Below, one piece after another: positions 17,977-28,040 of a stretch of DNA of 64,000 nt (position 1 is the stretch's first letter; every line of letters starts with the position of its first letter). The stretch covers positions 2,666,001 to 2,730,000 of the forward strand of contig JAWKNO010000002.1 of assembly GCA_041391665.1 (NCBI GenBank), read 5' to 3'. Source of the DNA: Bacteroidia bacterium. Lineage in GTDB: Bacteria > Bacteroidota > Bacteroidia > J057. Both the position numbers and the translations under genes were made by a program. The notes under the pieces were generated by a model that worked only from the letters and a program-made list of their open reading frames with translations, had not been told where the DNA came from and did not search any database.

Positions 17977-19569
17977 TTATTTTTTTAAAACCATCTTCTG
18001 GGTCGTGATGCCCTGGCTGGTTTTAATTGTAGCGAGGTACATACCGTCGGCAAGTGCACCTGCTTCGAAGGTTACTTCGTGGTTGCCCTGCATCTGGAAG
18101 CCCTGGAACAAGGTGGTGATTTTGCGGCCGGAGAAGTCAAATACTTCAACGGAAACCTGTCCGGGACGTGAGAGCTCGTAAGCAACTGTTGTATAGGTGC
18201 TGAACGGGTTCGGATACGTGATCATCGCATGTACATCCTGACGGATATCGTCGTCAATATCAGTTACCATCCACTGCTCTTTAATCGAAGGCCAGTAGTT
18301 CAGGTCACCTACAGGGAATCCGTTGTCGGCTGCTGTATACGAAGTGCTGGTGGTCGGATACGATGCGTCTATCTGATCGGGGAAATAACCGCCTTCACCA
18401 CCTACACACCAGTTTTCGGGGAAAGTAGCAGCAGCCGGATCTGTGAAATAGGCGTCAACATATGCGTTGATCGGGGAACATACCTGAGTGAATGTCAGAA
18501 TCTCTGAGAAATATGCGGGATCAGGAAGACCTGCAAGTGCAACTGCTGAATCGACCGTAGCGGTTGTAAAGTAGGGCGCTTCTACGGAATCGTATTTTGC
18601 CCATACCTGATACAGTACAGAGTCGAAGAAGATATTGTTATTGCGGATATCGAGGATTTGGCCGGGGAAAATCGTATCGAGAGATATTACACTAAAATGT
18701 TTCTCCGGCTGTGTCTGCTCTGTCGTACGTGCCTGATTGTGTCCCAGACTGATGACATTGGCAAAAAGGCTGTTGGTTACCCTTGCATAATGTACTTGCC
18801 CCAACTGCAATCCCCCGTGAAATCCTACGGTATTAAATGCAGTCATGTGGTCAATTTTCAGATAGTTTACAACTGTACCCATATTCCGGATGATCCGGTC
18901 GCTGGAGTTGTAGGTAGTAGTATTGACAATCACCAGTGAGTCTACATAAGGCGCTTCCGGACGCAGGTCAATCAGTCGGCCATTTCCACCTACCGTAATG
19001 CGGTGTCCAAGGTTACCTGCTTTTACGTCCTGAATAAAAACTTTGAGTGAGTCAGCCATCAGGGTAATTGCTGCTCCACGGTCTCCGTCAAATTCGCAGC
19101 CGGTGATGATTACCTTGGATCCTTTACCTCTGAGTTCAAACATCCGGTTGAGGTAAGCGCCATCGGGTCTGTAACCACTAATTGAGATGCCCTCGATCGT
19201 GAGATCACCCTGGGAACGAATGAAGTCAGCACCATAGGTCCCTGCTGCGCTTTTGCCAGGGGTAAGCTTGGGAAGAAAACCTGTACCGGCTTGTGCGCGC
19301 AGTCTCAGGTGATACCCAAAGTTTTCGATCGTACGTCCCTGGGGATACTCATGGCCTCTTACCAGTTCGTAAATCGTGCTGGGGTCATTGGCGCGGCCGG
19401 TTGAGTCCGCTACAATTGCATCGTAAAGGATGTCGGTTGATGAATCAGGGTTTGTACCACTGGCAGGATCCCATCCCGGAACAACAACTACGCGTTGTGC
19501 GGACATATTCATAGCGCAGGCCAAAATCAGGGCCACAATAGAGAGAATTCTGTAAAGATTAGTCATCAT
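17977..19569 (-). CDS. secreted beta-helix protein with T9SS sorting domain
   Basis: A 530-aa protein with a signal peptide (cleavage after about residue 24, NMSA-Q). The middle part (about 90-330) shows repeated short strands typical of a right-handed parallel beta-helix of the pectate-lyase/chondroitinase fold (FELRGKGSKVIITGCEFDG, IRNMGTVVNYLKIDHMTAF). A type A T9SS C-terminal sorting domain covers roughly the last 80 residues (ITYPNPFSTYTTVAYELS ... GMYLATIKT). It sits 39 bp after the TonB receptor gene in a uronate-type utilisation cluster and may bind or cleave the polymer, but I do not see PL6 catalytic motifs here. Confidence 0.82.
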   Translation of the reverse strand: MMTNLYRILSIVALILACAMNMSAQRVVVVPGWDPASGTNPDSSTDILYDAIVADSTGRANDPSTIYELVRGHEYPQGRTIENFGYHLRLRAQAGTGFLPKLTPGKSAAGTYGADFIRSQGDLTIEGISISGYRPDGAYLNRMFELRGKGSKVIITGCEFDGDRGAAITLMADSLKVFIQDVKAGNLGHRITVGGNGRLIDLRPEAPYVDSLVIVNTTTYNSSDRIIRNMGTVVNYLKIDHMTAFNTVGFHGGLQLGQVHYARVTNSLFANVISLGHNQARTTEQTQPEKHFSVISLDTIFPGQILDIRNNNIFFDSVLYQVWAKYDSVEAPYFTTATVDSAVALAGLPDPAYFSEILTFTQVCSPINAYVDAYFTDPAAATFPENWCVGGEGGYFPDQIDASYPTTSTSYTAADNGFPVGDLNYWPSIKEQWMVTDIDDDIRQDVHAMITYPNPFSTYTTVAYELSRPGQVSVEVFDFSGRKITTLFQGFQMQGNHEVTFEAGALADGMYLATIKTSQGITTQKMVLKK

Positions 19570-19608
19570 TTTGATAAGTTTTGGTTATTGGATGAGTAGT
19601 AATTGAAA

Positions 19609-22485
19609 TTAGTATTTATACTGAATGCCGAGGTCAATGGTCATACCGTAGCGGTTGTCGCTGCGGACATATTGTGGAAGGTATTGGTATTCCAGTTCTT
19701 TTGCATTGGCGAAGTTGGCAAAGCTGGCCATAAGCATCAGGTGTTTGCCCAGTTTTTGGGAAACACTCGCGTCATACCGCAGGAACTTGGCCACGTAGCG
19801 GCGGGTGTATTTTTCTCCGCTGAGTTCTGCCGCTGTGCTAAAACTCTTCAGATATGAAGACTGGTAGATCAGGGAAACGCGTGCTGAAAATCCTTTGTAG
19901 TCATAGCCGAGCGAAACGTTGGTAATCCAGCCTACCTGATCGGGCAAGGTAGTTTCGTTAAACTCTATATAGGAATTTTCAAAATCGACGACATTCCGCC
20001 GCAGTACCGGGTCATACTTGGTGACTTTTTTAAACAAAGGAACATAGGTTCTGGACCAGAGTCGCGTAGCGTTGACGCTGAGTACAACGCCATTCAGCGG
20101 TTTGGGCAGCATTTTCAGACTTGTCTGAAGATCTGCTTCAAGTCCGTAAACGATCGAATTGTCGAAGTTGATGTAGTCTTCCGGCACATCGTACACAGCA
20201 CCGGGATAACCCAATGAAAGCGCTTCTTCCGCAGACATTACGCGGTCTGTTTGTGTAAAGTAGTTGTCAAAATGTTTGTAAAATCCACCGAGCGTAAGCA
20301 GACCCCATTTTCCTGAAAATAGCGATACCGAAGCGTCGTAGTTCCATGCTTCTGCATATTTGAGCTGAGGATTTCCTCTGAAAAGCCTGCCATTCGTAAC
20401 ATCAAGCCTGGCCCGTGGGAGGATCATATTGTAATTGGGGCGGGCCAGGGTTTTTACTGCTGACATTCTCACATCAAACCATTTGAGCGGTTTGATTTTT
20501 ATATGCACGCTGGGAAGCAATTCTCCGTACTGCTGGTAAGAGGTTGTATCTCTGATAGAACCGGCGGCTCCATTTACATCCAGCGATGAAATATACCCGT
20601 GATAGCGGTTGTCTGAATATTCATATCTCACACCTGGAATAATGGAAAGCCAGTTGCCATATTTGATTTTTGCCATCGCATAACCCGCCTTCACAGTTTC
20701 TGTCAGGTCGTACCGCTGATGCTCCTGGTCATACTGAAGCAATAGTTCGCCCTGCTGATAGGTATGCCAGTCATCGACAGTCTGCATATTGATCAAAGGG
20801 GCGATAAAATAGGTATTGCCCCAGATCGGTAACCGGTCATCGCCCTCAAAAAAGTTGCTCAACATGATATGGTCTCCGGTCGACCCCCCCTGCACAAGCG
20901 TACCCGGCCAGTTGCTGACTGCCTTGGCTCTAACATTGGCATCGAGATAATACCAGGGCTGCTGCATGAAATCCTGCTCCCTGATACGGTCGTCATACCG
21001 GTATTTACCCCCGACTTTCAGAAAACCACCGATTTTTTTGCCGAGGTTAAAGTCCATTTTAATATCTACACTTCCTGTATAGTTGGTCTGGCTGGTTTTG
21101 GATGGTTCAAATGTGTATCGCTGAAGCCACGCTTTGTCGTAATTGAAGTTTCTCTGGGCCAGCATTTCATCGGGGGTATAGAAAAATCCGGTAAGATTGA
21201 TGCCGTCAAATTGTTGAAAAACCATTCCCACATCATAAGGATTATCGTCAACCGTCTGGCTTCTTGCAAGCACCCAGTCAATTTCAAACAGGGAAACTTT
21301 TTGTTTTCCACTCAACAGCGTCTGGAGGGTGGATGTTGCAGATTCGCTGTGACGGGGATTGTGCGTAACCGTGGCCGCATTGCTGTACACATTTGCCAAT
21401 TGTTGCAGATCACTGTTTCGCTGGCTGAAGAATGCCTGCGCGACTACATAGCCGCTTTTATACTGGTAGTCCAACTGCAAATTGCCGCCAATCCGCTGCA
21501 AAAAGTTGATATTGTCCTGAATGGTTGTGCCTGTCAATGGCCATTGGTCATCGCCAAAATTGGAGTCCCAGCTACTCGAAGCACTTTCCGAACTACGGTT
21601 GATTTTTTCAATATTCGCTTTGGCAATAACACCGAATTTTTTATTAAAAAATCTGCTGCTTCCGTTGATAGACGCTTTATAGTTGCTAAACTGATCGCTC
21701 AGACCATTGTAACCGCCATAAGCTCTGGCGATAATCTGCGTTTCATCCATCGCGCGAAACACGCCCAGATTGACAATCCCGCCAATAGCATCTCCATCCA
21801 TATCTGCGGTCGGCGATTTATACACTTCAATGCTGGACAGCAATTCCGGAGAGATCATACTAAGGTTTACCGAACGGTCGGTTGCACTGGTCGAAGGAAC
21901 CCGAACCCCATTGATCGTGACGGAAGTCAACTCTGGACTCAGCCCTCTGACCACTACCTGTGATGCCTCACCACCTGTACGGTTGACTGAAATGCCCGGC
22001 AAACGGCCAATAGCCTCTGCTGCATTTACATCTGGCAATTCTTTGATTTTGTCGGAGGAAACAACATTTACCAGCGCGTCAGAATTGAGCTGCTGGTTGA
22101 TCGCTTTGGTTTGACCCAGAAGCTGGGCAGAGATGACTACTTCGTCCAACAATAGTCCTTCGACAGTCATGCCTATGTCAACTTTGGTATCCTGTCCGGC
22201 TTGAACTTCTACCGGGACAATTTCCGTGCGATAGCCAATATAGGTGATACTGAGCTGATATGAACCTGAAGGTATATTTCTAAGATTATACTGCCCGGAT
22301 TGGTTGGTCAGCACACCGCGTTCGGTGCCGACAATAATAACTCTCGCACTTGGCAACGGGCCATCTGTGGACTTGTCTAAAACTACTCCGGACACCGAAC
22401 CGCTGCTTTGAGCAAATGTGGCCTGGATTCCGGGCAGTGTAATGGAGAAAAAGACAAAGCTGATAAGTAGAAGTTTTTTTAGCAT
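19609..22485 (-). CDS. TonB-dependent outer-membrane receptor (no SusD partner)
   Basis: A 958-aa protein with a signal peptide (cleavage near residue 25, ATFAQ). A carboxypeptidase-regulatory-like beta-sandwich (about 30-115), a plug domain (about 120-250, SVNRTGGEASQVVVRGLSP) and a large beta-barrel follow, ending in an aromatic C-terminus (YGMTIDLGIQYKY). There is no neighbouring susD. Its place between a T9SS beta-helix protein and a hybrid sensor gene argues for uptake of an oligosaccharide, probably a uronate oligomer. Confidence 0.9.
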   Translation of the reverse strand: MLKKLLLISFVFFSITLPGIQATFAQSSGSVSGVVLDKSTDGPLPSARVIIVGTERGVLTNQSGQYNLRNIPSGSYQLSITYIGYRTEIVPVEVQAGQDTKVDIGMTVEGLLLDEVVISAQLLGQTKAINQQLNSDALVNVVSSDKIKELPDVNAAEAIGRLPGISVNRTGGEASQVVVRGLSPELTSVTINGVRVPSTSATDRSVNLSMISPELLSSIEVYKSPTADMDGDAIGGIVNLGVFRAMDETQIIARAYGGYNGLSDQFSNYKASINGSSRFFNKKFGVIAKANIEKINRSSESASSSWDSNFGDDQWPLTGTTIQDNINFLQRIGGNLQLDYQYKSGYVVAQAFFSQRNSDLQQLANVYSNAATVTHNPRHSESATSTLQTLLSGKQKVSLFEIDWVLARSQTVDDNPYDVGMVFQQFDGINLTGFFYTPDEMLAQRNFNYDKAWLQRYTFEPSKTSQTNYTGSVDIKMDFNLGKKIGGFLKVGGKYRYDDRIREQDFMQQPWYYLDANVRAKAVSNWPGTLVQGGSTGDHIMLSNFFEGDDRLPIWGNTYFIAPLINMQTVDDWHTYQQGELLLQYDQEHQRYDLTETVKAGYAMAKIKYGNWLSIIPGVRYEYSDNRYHGYISSLDVNGAAGSIRDTTSYQQYGELLPSVHIKIKPLKWFDVRMSAVKTLARPNYNMILPRARLDVTNGRLFRGNPQLKYAEAWNYDASVSLFSGKWGLLTLGGFYKHFDNYFTQTDRVMSAEEALSLGYPGAVYDVPEDYINFDNSIVYGLEADLQTSLKMLPKPLNGVVLSVNATRLWSRTYVPLFKKVTKYDPVLRRNVVDFENSYIEFNETTLPDQVGWITNVSLGYDYKGFSARVSLIYQSSYLKSFSTAAELSGEKYTRRYVAKFLRYDASVSQKLGKHLMLMASFANFANAKELEYQYLPQYVRSDNRYGMTIDLGIQYKY

Positions 22486-22531
22486 AATAGTAGTCGTTTT
22501 CAGAGTAGTTTGGGGTTCTCCCGGGTAAGTA

Positions 22532-22630
22532 TCACAATAGGTAAATAATCATCAGAGCAATCATAACAATCAGTGTGGTCAGAATAACTTCTGCCATAAC
22601 AATTACTTTAAATGAACGCCTGTTCTTCAC
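22532..22630 (-). CDS. possible 32-aa single-helix membrane peptide
   Basis: In the 258-bp gap between the TonB receptor and the hybrid sensor a GTG-started frame encodes 32 residues: a basic start (KNRRSFK) and then one uninterrupted hydrophobic helix (VIVMAEVILTTLIVMIALM) ending YLL. The shape is that of a genuine small membrane protein, but such frames also arise by chance. No Shine-Dalgarno sequence is visible, as is normal here. It would be the first gene of the receptor operon. Confidence 0.35.
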   Translation of the reverse strand: MKNRRSFKVIVMAEVILTTLIVMIALMIIYLL

Positions 22631-22743
22631 TTTCTTTTAAGTTGTCATTCAAAAGTAAATGGAGCCAGGGTGAGAGAAGTATAATTTAGGAGGAATCCCG
22701 CTGAAACTGGGGGAATATAATCCGAATTTGGTAGGTCAAAAGT

Positions 22744-25700
22744 CTAAACGCTGGATCGGTTTCTGGTCTGGAATTCAGACGGTGTCAGGTTATATTCCTG
22801 AACAAAACATTTGCTGAAGTATTTTGGATCCTTAAATCCTACCTGCCACGCCAATTCTGAGATGTTCATGTTGTGGTCGCGCAGCAACTGTGCCGCACGC
22901 TTTAGCCGGATATTTTTGATGAAATTGTTGGGCGTCTGGTCGGTCAGTGTTTTGATTTTGGTGAATAACAAGGCCCGGCTTACGGCCATCTCTTCTGCAA
23001 AATGTTCGATATCAAAGTCGCTGTTATCCATGTGATTTTCTACCACTTCAAGTGCTTTCCGGAGAAATTTTTCATCAGCGGTAGTTACCGTCACTTCCTG
23101 CGGTTCCAGCTTAATGACTTTACCAAACCGCTCCCTCAACTCCTGCCGGGATACCAACAGGTTTTTTACCCGCAATCGCAGTTCTTCAGGGTGGAAGGGC
23201 TTGGTCATATAGTCATCTGCACCGGTTTTTAATCCTTCGATTTTGTAAACGATGGAGGTGCGTGCAGTGAGCAGAATGACAGGGATATGACTGGTAGGAA
23301 GATCTTCTTTTAACCTTGCCGTCATTTCTACCCCGTCCATCGTGTCCATCATAATATCACTGAGAATAAGATCGGGGGTTTCGGCTTTTGCTATCTCCAG
23401 CCCGACATAGCCATTGGGGGCTAAGAGTATCTTATAGTCTGGTCTAAAGATATTGTTCAGGTACTGCCGCAGGTCGTCGTCGTCTTCGACGATTAACAGG
23501 GTAGCGTGGGGGTGTGGATCGGTTGGCTTGGAAATATATTCTTTTTCCAGATGCTCATTGCCCAAAGGCAGGGAAATGGTAAACTTCGCGCCCTTCCCTG
23601 GTTTGCTTTCTACGGTTATTTCCCCTTTGTGAAGCTCAATCAACTGCCGGGATATCGCCAATCCGATGCCTGTACTTTTCAATTGGGGGCGCACCGGGCT
23701 TTCTACTTCGTAAAACCGCTTGAATATCTCTCCGATATGTTTTTCCTCAATCCCTTTGCCATTGTCTTTGACTTCAATGATGATTTGTTCCTGCTGAAGA
23801 GCGACAGATAAGGAAATAACGCCATTGTCCGGAGTAAATTTAAAGGCATTGGACAAGAGGTTGTACACAACTTTTTCGAGTTTGTCTGTATCTACCCAGG
23901 CCTTGACCGGCTGCGGAGACTGATGGTAGGTATAGGAGATTTTATGCAGATCTGCATGTTCTTTAAAAGCCAGAAATACTTCTTTCAGAAAGGGATTGAG
24001 TTCCGTTTCCGTAGCGGAAAGGTGCTGGTGGTCGCTTTCCATTTTGCGGAACATCAACAGCTGGTTGACCAGATTAAGCAGCCGCTGGGCATTTCTTCGT
24101 ATCGATGACAACTGGTTCCCGATCCAGGGATCGTGCCCCGCATGAGACATGATTTCTTCCAATGGCCCCAAAATCAGCGTCAGGGGTGTCCGAAACTCAT
24201 GGGTAATATTGGTGAAAAAGCGGAGTTTCATTTGATGGAGCTCCTCCTGCTTATGTTTTTCCACTTGTTCTAACTGTAACTGATGGCGAAACTGTGCCCG
24301 CATACGGGTAAACCTGATCAGTGCGATCAATGCACCGAACATCGTAAGCCCGTAAATCATAAATGCCCACCAGGATTTCCAGGGCGGTGGCAAAACCGTA
24401 ATTTCCAGGGTGCGGATCTCCGGATTCCAGATGCCGTCATTGTTGGCTCCTTTGAGCATAAAGGTATATGTACCCGCTTCCTGGATGGTGTAGTTGGCTG
24501 ATGATTTTCCGACTGAATAGTTCCAGTGACTCTCCAGCCCGTTGAGCCTGAATGCGTAGCGGTTGTTTTCGGGACTCACATAATTTAATGCCGAAAACCC
24601 TATCGAAAATATGGCCTTGTCGTGTCTGAAGATGAGTTTCCGGGTGTGGTCTAAGGATTTTTCCAGCAGATGGTCGCCGCCATTGATCGGTACATATTGG
24701 TTGAATACGTGTAAATCTGTAAACACAACCGGAGGAATATACGGATTGGGCGTAATCTGGCCAGGATGAAACAGGGTAAATCCGTTTGCCCCGCCAAACA
24801 ACATCTCACCGCTCCGGGTTTTCAGGTAGGCGTTAAAATTAAATTCCAGATTCTGGAGCCCATCGGCCAAACTATAGTTGTTGAATTTTTTTTCCAGCGG
24901 ATGAAACCGTGAAATGCCATTATTGGTACTGAGCCAAAGGGTTCCCGTATCGTCTTCCAATATCCCCATGATGATATTTCCCGGCAGCCCGTCTTTCATG
25001 GTAAAATGAATTTCTTCTCCTGTGCGGCGATTGAGCGAAACCAATCCTCCTCCATAAGTGCCTACCCATAATATCTGCCGGTTTTTGTCTTCATGCAAAC
25101 AAAAAACCCCGATGTTTTTTAGCACATGTTGAAACCTCGCTGGTTGACCTTCCCCGGGCACAACCATCATATCCAGACCATCTTCTGTGCCTACCCAAAG
25201 GTTATCGTCTTTGTCTTTCAGCAAGGTCCGCAATTCATCGGAATAAACAGAGGTGCTGTCACCGGGATCGTGGGTGTAGTAAGAAAAACCCATCGTATTC
25301 AGATTGAGGCAGTTTAATCCCCCTCCATAGGTACCAATCCAGAGTTTTTCTCCATCTCTCAGCAGGGCATAGACATTGTCGTTGTTGATGGATTTGCCGG
25401 CATGGTCGGTTTTACGAATATGCTCAAATACGCCCTTATCCGGGAAAAATCGAACGAGTCCGTTTCCATACGTGCCGATCCAAAGGCTGCCATCTCCCGC
25501 TTCGAGTATTTTTTTGATATTGCTGCCTTTGAGCCCTTGTGATTTTTGGGGGATATACTGAAAGACGGAAAAAAGATTTTTCTCTTTATCAAAATAGTTT
25601 AACCCACCGCCTTCCGTACCGATCCAGAAGTTTCCTTTTTTATCCTCTACAAATGAGCTCACTACGTTGTAAATCAGGCTATTGGTGTAGGGCGAATGTT

Positions 25701-26781
25701 GATAGTTGACAAATCGGTTGTTGAGTTCATCGAGAAAACTGACCCCACCGAAAAAAGTGCCGATCCACAGGCTGCCTTTTTTGTCTCTGAAGATACTTTT
25801 GATCGAGTTATTGCCCAGGCTCTGATTCTCAAAGCCATGATTCAGGTGCCTTTCGAATGTTTGTGTCTGTGGATTAAATTTATTTAGCCCCCATAATGTT
25901 CCTACCCACAGGTTGCCTGCCAGATCAGTCTCCAGCGCACGCACATTGTTGTGGGTCAGTGACGTGGGGTCGTTGCTATTGTAGAGGTATTGGGTGAATT
26001 TTTTTTCAATGGGGTTCCATTTATTCAGCCCTCCGTCATGGGTGCCAATCCAAAGGTTTCCGGCTTTGTCTGTAGTCAATGCCTGGATATGGTTGTCATT
26101 CAGGCTGCCTGGCCGGTTGGGTTCAGAAAAATAGCGGATAAATGTGAACCGATTTCCTGCCTGACGCGTCAATTGGTTTAATCCGTATTGTGTACCAAAC
26201 CAGAGGCCACCTTCTGTATCCTCCGTAATACAGACAATGGTTTCATGACTCAGGCTTTGCGGATTTTGCGGGTCATGGGCAATTCTGATAAAACGGTCAT
26301 TTTCCCTGTCGTAAAGATTTAACCCGTCTAATGTCCCTACCCAAAGTCTGCCGGACCGATCCTGATAAATGCAGCGAATTTCACTATGACTCAGACTTCC
26401 AGGGTCATCTTCAACATGTTTGTATTGGGTAAACCGGTCTGTGATTGCATCGTACTTGTTAAGGCCGTCGATTGTCCCTATCCAAAGTACCGTATCCTTC
26501 TGATCAAAACATAGACTCCGCACATCACTGTGCGACAGGGATCGTGTGTCTTCGGGATTATTTCTGTAAGCTTTAAAACTGTATCCGTCAAACTTGTTCA
26601 ACCCGTCTTTTGTCCCCATCCAGATAAATCCTGTCTGATCCTGGGTAATGCAAAATACTGACCCTTGTGAAAGCCCATCTTTTACGGATAAATGCCTGAA
26701 TTCCAGCTGGTTTTGAGCGCTTGTGCCCAAAACCCCTGATACCAGTAGTAGTGAAAATATCCATCCTTTCCAGGTCTTCAT
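22744..26781 (-). CDS. hybrid two-component system sensor-regulator (HTCS)
   Basis: A 1345-aa one-protein signalling chain: signal peptide (1-22); periplasmic Reg_prop repeats forming two propellers (about 25-700; repeated motif G.LW.GT..GLN); Y_Y_Y domain (about 710-795); membrane helix (about 802-822); histidine kinase with H-box THEFRTPLTLIL, N-box and G-box GTGIGLAI-like; receiver with acceptor Asp in LSDIMMDTMDG (about 1090-1205); and an AraC-type HTH at the C-terminus (about 1240-1340). Such proteins bind a degradation product in the periplasm and switch on the adjacent polysaccharide genes, which here flank it on both sides. Confidence 0.95.
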   Translation of the reverse strand: MKTWKGWIFSLLLVSGVLGTSAQNQLEFRHLSVKDGLSQGSVFCITQDQTGFIWMGTKDGLNKFDGYSFKAYRNNPEDTRSLSHSDVRSLCFDQKDTVLWIGTIDGLNKYDAITDRFTQYKHVEDDPGSLSHSEIRCIYQDRSGRLWVGTLDGLNLYDRENDRFIRIAHDPQNPQSLSHETIVCITEDTEGGLWFGTQYGLNQLTRQAGNRFTFIRYFSEPNRPGSLNDNHIQALTTDKAGNLWIGTHDGGLNKWNPIEKKFTQYLYNSNDPTSLTHNNVRALETDLAGNLWVGTLWGLNKFNPQTQTFERHLNHGFENQSLGNNSIKSIFRDKKGSLWIGTFFGGVSFLDELNNRFVNYQHSPYTNSLIYNVVSSFVEDKKGNFWIGTEGGGLNYFDKEKNLFSVFQYIPQKSQGLKGSNIKKILEAGDGSLWIGTYGNGLVRFFPDKGVFEHIRKTDHAGKSINNDNVYALLRDGEKLWIGTYGGGLNCLNLNTMGFSYYTHDPGDSTSVYSDELRTLLKDKDDNLWVGTEDGLDMMVVPGEGQPARFQHVLKNIGVFCLHEDKNRQILWVGTYGGGLVSLNRRTGEEIHFTMKDGLPGNIIMGILEDDTGTLWLSTNNGISRFHPLEKKFNNYSLADGLQNLEFNFNAYLKTRSGEMLFGGANGFTLFHPGQITPNPYIPPVVFTDLHVFNQYVPINGGDHLLEKSLDHTRKLIFRHDKAIFSIGFSALNYVSPENNRYAFRLNGLESHWNYSVGKSSANYTIQEAGTYTFMLKGANNDGIWNPEIRTLEITVLPPPWKSWWAFMIYGLTMFGALIALIRFTRMRAQFRHQLQLEQVEKHKQEELHQMKLRFFTNITHEFRTPLTLILGPLEEIMSHAGHDPWIGNQLSSIRRNAQRLLNLVNQLLMFRKMESDHQHLSATETELNPFLKEVFLAFKEHADLHKISYTYHQSPQPVKAWVDTDKLEKVVYNLLSNAFKFTPDNGVISLSVALQQEQIIIEVKDNGKGIEEKHIGEIFKRFYEVESPVRPQLKSTGIGLAISRQLIELHKGEITVESKPGKGAKFTISLPLGNEHLEKEYISKPTDPHPHATLLIVEDDDDLRQYLNNIFRPDYKILLAPNGYVGLEIAKAETPDLILSDIMMDTMDGVEMTARLKEDLPTSHIPVILLTARTSIVYKIEGLKTGADDYMTKPFHPEELRLRVKNLLVSRQELRERFGKVIKLEPQEVTVTTADEKFLRKALEVVENHMDNSDFDIEHFAEEMAVSRALLFTKIKTLTDQTPNNFIKNIRLKRAAQLLRDHNMNISELAWQVGFKDPKYFSKCFVQEYNLTPSEFQTRNRSSV

Positions 26782-26843
26782 AATGGAAATATACAGCGAA
26801 AACCTGTACTGTGAAAGGCAATCTCTTTGCCCTCTATATTCGC

Positions 26844-28040
26844 TTAGGGAATGAATACTTCATCAAACTTATAAGAAGGCCCGCAATTACCGGAATGAGC
26901 GCTGATATTCTTTTTTGATGGATATTTTTTCGCAGGTGTTCCGGTTCGGTTTCTCTTAAATATTTCGCTGCCGACCGGGTCGGTAAAAATTTCTTCAATC
27001 GGGTTGGTAAAACCATTGCGAATAAAAGTGACATGTTGTGGCGGAAATTTCCCTATGCCGCCCAGGCGGATTTCCCCTCCGCCGATAAAAGTATTGCGCG
27101 AAATGATGACACTGTCCAAAGGATCGACTTTGTAATTCTGAAGGTTGATGGCAAAGTAGTCGCCTGTTTCAAAATAATTGTCATACACTGCATAATTCTG
27201 CCCTTCCTTTATCCTGATTCCCGCTCCCTGAATGAAATAGTTTCCGTGGACAATTGCATCGCTTCCGTGCCGGAGGGTCAGGTGTGAAGGGCCATTGTCA
27301 AAAAAAGTATTGTAGCGGAATATATTATTTCTGGCTTTGTTGGAGATCACCTCTCCGTCTCCGTTGCAGCGGTAAAAAAAGCAATACTCCACGACGGTTT
27401 TGCTGTCAAATTCGCCCTGATAGCTATACCCAATCCGCAAGGCTTCGATCCCATAATCCCCGCCGGCGCCCGGGGGCGCGGTATGTTCTCTGAATGCGCA
27501 ATACCTGACGGTATTGTGGCCGGGAAAGTCTTTATGCGCCTGAATCTGTACTACGGAGTTGCCTTCCTGCCCTGGCGGAGCCAGCGGTTTTTTTTCAAAG
27601 CTGCAGTTTTGGATCGTGTTGTAGGTGGCAGAAGGTAGTGTATTGAGATAATAGTGCGACTGGTACCGGGTGAAGTTTAGTTCTGTAATCAGGTTGTGAC
27701 TTCCCGATATGGTCAGAATATCACCTTCAATTTCGCCTTCAGCAAATTGAAACCCTGAAAAAGTTCCTTCATCCGCAGTGATTTGTACTGATGATTTACC
27801 GGTAAAAATGGTCGCCCCTGGCTTTTCTGCCATAACGGTTAATCCATTTTTTGAAATAGTAAATATCACATCTTCCCGGGTTCCGGAAACCCACGTAATG
27901 GTATCTCCCGGCTGTGAGGCTTTTTCTGCTTCATAAAACCCTGCAACACTGTGTACCGATAGGTTTTTTGCCAATAGTACCGTCGTGATCTGTGCGGTAA
28001 CCGCACATACGATTGCCAGTCTCTTTAACAGAATGTTCAT
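26844..28040 (-). CDS. polysaccharide lyase family 6 (alginate lyase / chondroitinase B fold)
   Basis: A 398-aa secreted protein (signal peptide to about residue 24) with a parallel beta-helix. The family's catalytic stretch is present: GDGEVISNKARNNIFRYNTF and, 12 residues on, LTLRHG, giving the Lys (in SNK) and Arg (in LRHG) that neutralise the carboxylate and act as base/acid in PL6. It probably cleaves alginate (or another uronate polymer) by beta-elimination. It overlaps the next gene by 4 bp (ATGA). It is the best substrate clue for the cluster. Confidence 0.88.
   Translation of the reverse strand: MNILLKRLAIVCAVTAQITTVLLAKNLSVHSVAGFYEAEKASQPGDTITWVSGTREDVIFTISKNGLTVMAEKPGATIFTGKSSVQITADEGTFSGFQFAEGEIEGDILTISGSHNLITELNFTRYQSHYYLNTLPSATYNTIQNCSFEKKPLAPPGQEGNSVVQIQAHKDFPGHNTVRYCAFREHTAPPGAGGDYGIEALRIGYSYQGEFDSKTVVEYCFFYRCNGDGEVISNKARNNIFRYNTFFDNGPSHLTLRHGSDAIVHGNYFIQGAGIRIKEGQNYAVYDNYFETGDYFAINLQNYKVDPLDSVIISRNTFIGGGEIRLGGIGKFPPQHVTFIRNGFTNPIEEIFTDPVGSEIFKRNRTGTPAKKYPSKKNISAHSGNCGPSYKFDEVFIP

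Noticed and set aside
20869..21963. 364-aa plus-strand frame opposite the TonB receptor
   Set aside because: Antisense shadow of the receptor gene, with no coding signature of its own.
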